27,348 nucleotides of DNA. It comes from Lachnoclostridium sp. UBA7097. Its GTDB lineage: Bacteria; Bacillota; Clostridia; Lachnospirales; Lachnospiraceae. A program made the position numbers and the translations under genes. Positions 22,965-27,348 of the stretch are shown here, piece by piece (position 1 is the stretch's first letter; every line of letters starts with the position of its first letter). The stretch lies in NCBI GenBank assembly GCA_002499945.1, contig DKYP01000091.1, positions 1 to 27,348 on the forward strand, in the 5' to 3' direction. A model generated the notes under the pieces. The model was not told the DNA's origin, searched no databases, and saw only the letters and a list, made by a program, of their open reading frames with translations.

Positions 22965-25346
22965 ATGAATATTTTAGAAGGATTAAACCCTGAGCAGGAG
23001 GAGGCAGTAAAACATTTTAAAGGGCCTCTTCTTATACTTGCAGGTGCAGGTTCTGGCAAAACAAGGGTACTTACACACAGGATAGCATATCTTATAAGTG
23101 AATACCGTGTAAACCCGTGGAATATACTGGCGGTTACATTTACCAACAAGGCGGCAGGGGAGATGCGTGAGCGTGTTGATTCCATAGTATCCGGGAAGAA
23201 CCCTCAGGATGTATGGGTAAGCACTTTCCATTCACTATGTGTACGTATACTGCGCAGGCATATTGAGGATATCGGATATACAAGAAGTTTTACAATTTAT
23301 GACAGTGACGACCAGAAAACGCTTATGCGTGAGATAATTAAATACTTAAACCTTGACCCTAAGAAATATAAAGAACGTGCATTTTTAAGTGTTATTTCAT
23401 CAGCAAAAGATGAACTGGTAACGCCAGAGCAGTATGAATTGCAGGCAATGGGGGATTTTAATAAAGAAATATATGCACGTGCATACCGTGAATATGACAA
23501 AAGGCTTAAAGATGCCAATGCACTTGACTTTGACGACCTGATTACTAAGACAATACAGCTTTTTAAAGAGAGCCCTGATGTGCTTTTACGCTACCAGAAC
23601 CGTTTTAAATATATAATGGTTGATGAATACCAGGATACCAATACTGCACAGTTCCGGCTTATACATCTTCTTGCCAGTACAACAGGTGAGGACGGTTCTG
23701 TTGAGCATAACCTTTGCGTTGTGGGTGATGATGACCAGTCAATTTATAAATTCCGTGGTGCAAATATACATAATATACTTAATTTTGAACAATCATATCC
23801 AGGTACACGTGTAATAAAGCTTGAAGAGAATTACCGTTCCACCCAGAATATACTTAATGCTGCCAATGCTGTTATACAGAATAATTCAGTAAGGAAGGAT
23901 AAAGCACTCTGGACAAGGAAAGAAGAAGGGGATTTAATTTACTTTAACCGTTTTAACAATGAATATGAAGAAGCATCAGAAATTGCAGATGCAATAAGTT
24001 ATGCTGTTTCATCAGGACAGGCATCATACAGGGATTTCGCAATCCTTTACAGGACAAATGCACAGTCCCGTATATTTGAAGAAAAGCTTGTAACAGGCAA
24101 TATACCTTATAAAATAATAGGTGCAGTTAATTTCTACCAGCGCAAGGAAATAAAAGACCTGCTTGCCTACCTGCGTACTATTGAAAACGGCATGGACGAT
24201 ATTTCTGTAAAACGTATAATAAATGTGCCAAAAAGGGGCATAGGGCTTACGACAATAGACCGTATTTCCATGTATTCCATAGATAATGGGATGAGTTTTT
24301 ATGAAGCACTAAAAAGGTATGAGTATATAGACGGCATAAACAGGGGGGCGGCAAAACTCCAGTCATTTGTAAGCCTTATAGAATCGTTTAAACGCCATCT
24401 TACAGAGGAGGACTGCACACTTACAGGGCTTGTAAATGAAGTAATCGATGAAACAGGCTATGTCAGGCTTCTTGAAGAAGAAGATACAGAAGAATCACTT
24501 GGGCGTATTGAAAATATAGAAGAACTTTTAAATAAAGTTGCTGCATATGAAGAAAGTTGTACAGAAAAACCAACTCTTGGGGGCTTTCTTGAAGAAGTTG
24601 CACTTGTTGCAGATATTGATAATGTAGATGAAAGCAATGACCTTGTGCTTCTTATGACTCTCCATAGTGCAAAAGGCCTTGAATTCCCATATGTATATAT
24701 TGTAGGGATGGAGGACGGGATATTTCCGGGATATGGTGCAATGGTTAGTGATGAACCAGAAGAAATGGAAGAGGAACGCAGGCTTTGTTATGTAGGCATT
24801 ACAAGGGCAAAAGAAAAACTGTCATTAAGCTGTGCGGTGAGCCGTTTCCGCAATGGTGAACAACAATACAACCCGCCTTCACGTTTCCTGGATGAAATAC
24901 CACGCTATCTGGTAAAACATACTGCCAGGCAGGGCAATTTTATTAATAATAATTATAATAGCAATAGCAATAGCTATAGCAATATTAATAGTAACAGCAA
25001 TAGCAGTAGCAATGGCAATAGCTATGGCATTAATAAAAGCATTAAAACACAAAGCCAGAAAAATAAAGGCGGTACAGGGCAGCTTTTTGCAGGAAACCCG
25101 TTAATAAAAAAAGGATTTTCTTCATACCAGACGCCTGGCGCAAAATCTGGCAGTAAGAAAAACAGTACAGCAGAACCTGTAAAGCTTTCATATAAAGAGG
25201 GTGACAGGATAGCGCACACTAAATTTGGTGAAGGGACAGTTAAGGCGCTTAATGAAAAATCTGGGGATTTTGAAGTGTGTGTGGATTTTGACAATGGCTG
25301 TACACGCAAAATGATGGCTTCTTTTGCAAAATTAAAAAAGATATAG
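22965..25346 (+). CDS. pcrA: ATP-dependent DNA helicase PcrA (UvrD/Rep family)
   Basis: A superfamily 1 helicase of 793 residues that unwinds DNA in repair and plasmid replication. The motifs in order are Walker A AGAGSGKT (26-33), VDEYQDTN (219-226), GDDDQSIYKFRGA (254-266), LEENYRST, TLHSAKGLEFPYVYIVGMED and RRLCYVGITRAKE. The C-terminal PcrA domain (GDRIAHTKFGEGTVKAL, about 745-761) is the module that in Bacillus contacts RNA polymerase. Between core and C-terminal domain lies a low-complexity Asn/Ser linker (about 661-692) coded by an AGCAAT-like repeat, an unusual insertion that may vary in length between strains. The ribosome site is AAGAAGGG. It ends the long run that starts with DUF1015. 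Confidence 0.95.
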   Translation: MNILEGLNPEQEEAVKHFKGPLLILAGAGSGKTRVLTHRIAYLISEYRVNPWNILAVTFTNKAAGEMRERVDSIVSGKNPQDVWVSTFHSLCVRILRRHIEDIGYTRSFTIYDSDDQKTLMREIIKYLNLDPKKYKERAFLSVISSAKDELVTPEQYELQAMGDFNKEIYARAYREYDKRLKDANALDFDDLITKTIQLFKESPDVLLRYQNRFKYIMVDEYQDTNTAQFRLIHLLASTTGEDGSVEHNLCVVGDDDQSIYKFRGANIHNILNFEQSYPGTRVIKLEENYRSTQNILNAANAVIQNNSVRKDKALWTRKEEGDLIYFNRFNNEYEEASEIADAISYAVSSGQASYRDFAILYRTNAQSRIFEEKLVTGNIPYKIIGAVNFYQRKEIKDLLAYLRTIENGMDDISVKRIINVPKRGIGLTTIDRISMYSIDNGMSFYEALKRYEYIDGINRGAAKLQSFVSLIESFKRHLTEEDCTLTGLVNEVIDETGYVRLLEEEDTEESLGRIENIEELLNKVAAYEESCTEKPTLGGFLEEVALVADIDNVDESNDLVLLMTLHSAKGLEFPYVYIVGMEDGIFPGYGAMVSDEPEEMEEERRLCYVGITRAKEKLSLSCAVSRFRNGEQQYNPPSRFLDEIPRYLVKHTARQGNFINNNYNSNSNSYSNINSNSNSSSNGNSYGINKSIKTQSQKNKGGTGQLFAGNPLIKKGFSSYQTPGAKSGSKKNSTAEPVKLSYKEGDRIAHTKFGEGTVKALNEKSGDFEVCVDFDNGCTRKMMASFAKLKKI
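24945..25034 (+). repeat. AGCAAT-like hexanucleotide repeat tract within pcrA
   Basis: An in-frame run of AAT, AGC, TAT and AGT codons encodes alternating Asn and Ser with a few Tyr, Ile and Gly. The unit AGCAAT recurs with substitutions over 90 bases. Simple repeats of this sort can expand or contract by slippage. The lengths that are multiples of 6 or 3 keep the frame. Confidence 0.75.
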
Positions 25347-25414
25347 ATATTATGTCTATTATATGATATACTTTTTAAGAGTTAAATTTATTATAAGAAA
25401 GGTGGAATAATATT

Positions 25415-25687
25415 ATGCATGTAAACTCAAAAATTGAAGAATTATTAAATGCTGCCAAACTTAATGAGCTTTTACACAAAAAAGAGCTTGAAGAAAAGAA
25501 TAAGAACACTATAGTTATTGTACTGGCAGTTATCGGTGCTGTTGCTGCTATTGCAGGTATTGCATATGCTGTATACAAGTACTTCACACCTGATTATCTC
25601 GAAGACTTTGACCCTGATGATTATTCAGACAGCTTTGACGATGATTTTATTGAATTTTCAGATAGTAAACCTGAAGCAGAAGACTAA
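25415..25687 (+). CDS. Small membrane-anchored acidic protein, unknown function
   Basis: A 90-residue protein I do not recognise. It has a charged, helix-prone N terminus rich in Leu, Glu and Lys (1-31, KIEELLNAAKLNELLHKKEL), one hydrophobic segment (about 32-54) and an acidic tail (59-90, with 15 Asp or Glu among 32). This suggests a single-pass protein whose charged N terminus is cytoplasmic or extracellular; orientation cannot be set. The frame has good codon use, a GGTGG ribosome site and its own short intergenic regions, with a strong terminator after it. It may be a partner of a membrane complex or a small regulator. It lies between pcrA and argH without a clear functional tie. Confidence 0.65.
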   Translation: MHVNSKIEELLNAAKLNELLHKKELEEKNKNTIVIVLAVIGAVAAIAGIAYAVYKYFTPDYLEDFDPDDYSDSFDDDFIEFSDSKPEAED

Positions 25688-25736
25688 TTTTTTATATGGC
25701 ATAGAATGGTTTTTAATATATGCCAGGCATCACTGG

Positions 25737-25766
25737 ATACCGGAATGTATTTCATTCCGGTATTTT
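25737..25766 (+). terminator. Rho-independent terminator after the small acidic membrane protein gene
   Basis: ATACCGGAATG, loop TATTT, then CATTCCGGTATTTT. The 11-bp stem is perfect and ends with a short T run. Confidence 0.8.
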
Positions 25767-25788
25767 CAGCATAAACCAGTATAAAACT

Positions 25789-25830
25789 ATATTAAATTTA
25801 ATATAAACCAGATATTAAGTTTAATATAAA
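25789..25830. promoter_or_regulatory. Two 19-nt palindromic direct repeats upstream of argH
   Basis: ATATTAAATTTAATATAAA (25789-25807) and ATATTAAGTTTAATATAAA (25812-25830) differ by one base and are 23 bp apart, centre to centre. The core of each is an AT-rich palindrome. A third partial copy, TTAATATAAA, follows at 25831-25840. Their position just before an arginine gene suggests tandem repressor sites such as ArgR boxes, though the bases do not match the classic TGAAT box. They may overlap the promoter. Confidence 0.45.
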
Positions 25831-25859
25831 TTAATATAAATATAAATGGAGGGCTTAAG

Positions 25860-27248
25860 ATGAAACTTTGGGGAGGACGTTTTACAAAGGAAACAAACCA
25901 GCTTGTACAGGCATTTAATGCCTCTGTTTCTTTTGACCAGAAATTTTATAAAGAAGATATAGAGGGAAGCATTGCACATGTTATAATGCTTGCAAAACAG
26001 GGAATTATAACAGAAGATGACAAAGAAGCAATTATTACAGGCCTTAAGGGCATACTGGCAGATATTGAAGCAGGAAGGCTTGAAATAGATGATGAACATG
26101 AAGATATCCATAGTTTTGTAGAGGCACACCTGACAGAACGCATTGGTGAAGCAGGCAAAAAGCTTCATACAGGCAGAAGCCGGAATGACCAGGTAGCCCT
26201 TGACATGAAGCTTTATACACGCAAAGAGATACTGGAGATGGACGGGCTTCTTAAAGACCTTTTAAACAGCCTCCTTAAAATAATAAAAGGGAACACAGAT
26301 ACGATAATGCCTGGTTTTACACATCTTCAAAAAGCACAGCCTGTTACACTTGCACACCATATGGGTGCTTACTTTGAGATGTTTAAACGTGACAGGTCAC
26401 GCCTTAAGGATATATTTGAAAGAATGAATTACTGCCCTCTTGGCGCAGGTGCACTTGCAGGTACTACATACCCGCTTGACAGGGATTTTACTGCAAAGCA
26501 GCTAGGCTTTAAAGGACCAGCATTAAACAGCATGGATGCAGTATCAGACAGGGACTACCTTATAGAGTTTTCTTCTGCAATGTCAATAATAATGATGCAT
26601 TTAAGCCGTTTCTGCGAAGAAATAACAATCTGGAATTCTAATGAATACCAGTTTATAGAAATAGATGATGCTTATTCCACAGGCAGCAGTATAATGCCGC
26701 AGAAAAAGAACCCTGATATAGCAGAACTGGTAAGAGGCAAGACAGGGCGTGTATATGGCACACTGGTTTCACTTTTAACTACAATGAAAGGGCTGTCACT
26801 TGCATACAATAAAGATATGCAGGAGGACAAAGAACTTGTATTTGATGCAATAGACACAACAAAAGGCTGCATACTTTTATTTAATGGCATGTTAGACACC
26901 ATGACATTTAACAAAGATAAAATGCGCAAAAGCGCCGAAGGCGGGTTTACAAATGCAACAGATGCTGCTGACTACCTTGTAAACCATGGTGTGCCATTCC
27001 GTGATGCACATGGAATAATAGGTGAGCTGGTGCTTTACTGCATAGGCAATAATAAAACATTAGGAGAGTTATCTTTAGATGAATACAGGAATATAAGCCC
27101 TGTATTTGAAGAAGATATATATAATGCAATAAGCATGGAAACATGCATAGGGAAAAGAAATACAACAGGAGCACCAGGGCAGCAGGCAATGGGGGAAGTA
27201 ATAAAGATTTACGAAAAGTACCTGGACTCAAATGCTTCCAAGTATTGA
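25860..27248 (+). CDS. argH: Argininosuccinate lyase
   Basis: The last enzyme of arginine synthesis, which splits argininosuccinate into arginine and fumarate. The 462 residues are the normal length for this aspartase/fumarase superfamily member. Motifs are MKLWGGRFTK at the N terminus, LHTGRSRNDQ (102-111), PGFTHLQKAQPVT (151-163, with catalytic His155) and the superfamily signature GSSIMPQKKNPD (275-286) in the flexible serine loop. The enzyme works as a homotetramer with active sites between subunits. The ribosome site is GGAGGGC. argH stands alone here; argG is not beside it in the window. The palindromic repeats upstream may control it. Confidence 0.95.
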   Translation: MKLWGGRFTKETNQLVQAFNASVSFDQKFYKEDIEGSIAHVIMLAKQGIITEDDKEAIITGLKGILADIEAGRLEIDDEHEDIHSFVEAHLTERIGEAGKKLHTGRSRNDQVALDMKLYTRKEILEMDGLLKDLLNSLLKIIKGNTDTIMPGFTHLQKAQPVTLAHHMGAYFEMFKRDRSRLKDIFERMNYCPLGAGALAGTTYPLDRDFTAKQLGFKGPALNSMDAVSDRDYLIEFSSAMSIIMMHLSRFCEEITIWNSNEYQFIEIDDAYSTGSSIMPQKKNPDIAELVRGKTGRVYGTLVSLLTTMKGLSLAYNKDMQEDKELVFDAIDTTKGCILLFNGMLDTMTFNKDKMRKSAEGGFTNATDAADYLVNHGVPFRDAHGIIGELVLYCIGNNKTLGELSLDEYRNISPVFEEDIYNAISMETCIGKRNTTGAPGQQAMGEVIKIYEKYLDSNASKY

Positions 27249-27290
27249 CTTTACACTTTTTACTTGTTAAAATTAATCCACTGGCATAAC

Positions 27291-27319
27291 AGGACCGGCA
27301 AAAGCCTGTCCTTTAATTT
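27291..27319 (+). terminator. Terminator after argH
   Basis: AGGACCGGC, loop AAAA, then GCCTGTCCT: a stem with one C-T mismatch, followed by a T-rich stretch (TTAATTTT). Confidence 0.6.
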
Positions 27320-27328
27320 TGCTATAAT
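27319..27328 (+). promoter_or_regulatory. Possible extended -10 box at the window edge
   Basis: TTGCTATAAT includes TG-n-TATAAT, an extended -10 element, directly after the argH terminator. No clear -35 is seen and the gene it would serve lies beyond the window. Confidence 0.35.
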
Positions 27329-27348
27329 ATACTGACGACCGTTAAGAT

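Noticed and set aside
24945..25034. Short repeats read as a CRISPR array
   Set aside because: The units are 6 bases with no spacers and lie in frame inside pcrA. No repeat-spacer pattern or cas gene is present.

Overview
The window is AT-rich chromosomal DNA from a low-GC, Gram-positive, anaerobe-type bacterium, most likely a gut Lachnospiraceae (Clostridia). The grounds are strong AGGAGG-type ribosome binding sites, a class III fructose-1,6-bisphosphatase, an HPr with the regulatory Ser46, a lipoprotein GH53 galactanase, a YkuD transpeptidase with Bsp-like repeats, a YugP-type protease, and rho-independent terminators with long U tracts. The taxon is inferred from gene content, not from a database search. 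Twenty-two genes are called. All lie on the + strand except one GNAT acetyltransferase at 9635-10066. No tRNA, rRNA, CRISPR array, phage gene or transposase was found.

Region 1 (1-7640) is a phosphotransferase (PTS) cluster: a free mannitol-type EIIB, a MtlR-type PRD regulator, a free mannitol-type EIIA, a PfkB-family sugar-phosphate kinase, a SorE-like zinc dehydrogenase, HPr and Enzyme I. Only the membrane EIIC is missing; it may lie upstream of position 1. HPr and EI would phosphorylate EIIA, EIIB and the regulator's PRDs. The dehydrogenase and kinase would process the imported hexitol- or ketose-phosphate. Several strong hairpins sit between these genes.

Region 2 (7640-12510) has fbp with its own promoter, converging on the GNAT gene across a shared hairpin terminator. 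A YugP-like membrane zinc peptidase and a secreted galactanase lipoprotein follow.

Region 3 (12520-16090) has a large secreted L,D-transpeptidase, then a PadR repressor coupled to an HXXEE membrane protein. The PadR promoter overlaps a perfect 17-bp palindrome.

Region 4 (16090-16533) is the only long gene-free stretch. It holds a very long imperfect hairpin with an alternative pairing, which looks like an unannotated structured RNA or palindromic element. It is the most interesting non-coding feature here.

Region 5 (16534-25346) is a tight run: DUF1015 protein, glycogen branching enzyme, MscS channel, CorA transporter, prephenate dehydrogenase and PcrA helicase. PcrA carries an unusual Asn/Ser repeat tract. 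A small membrane-anchored acidic protein and argininosuccinate lyase, preceded by two palindromic direct repeats, close the window.
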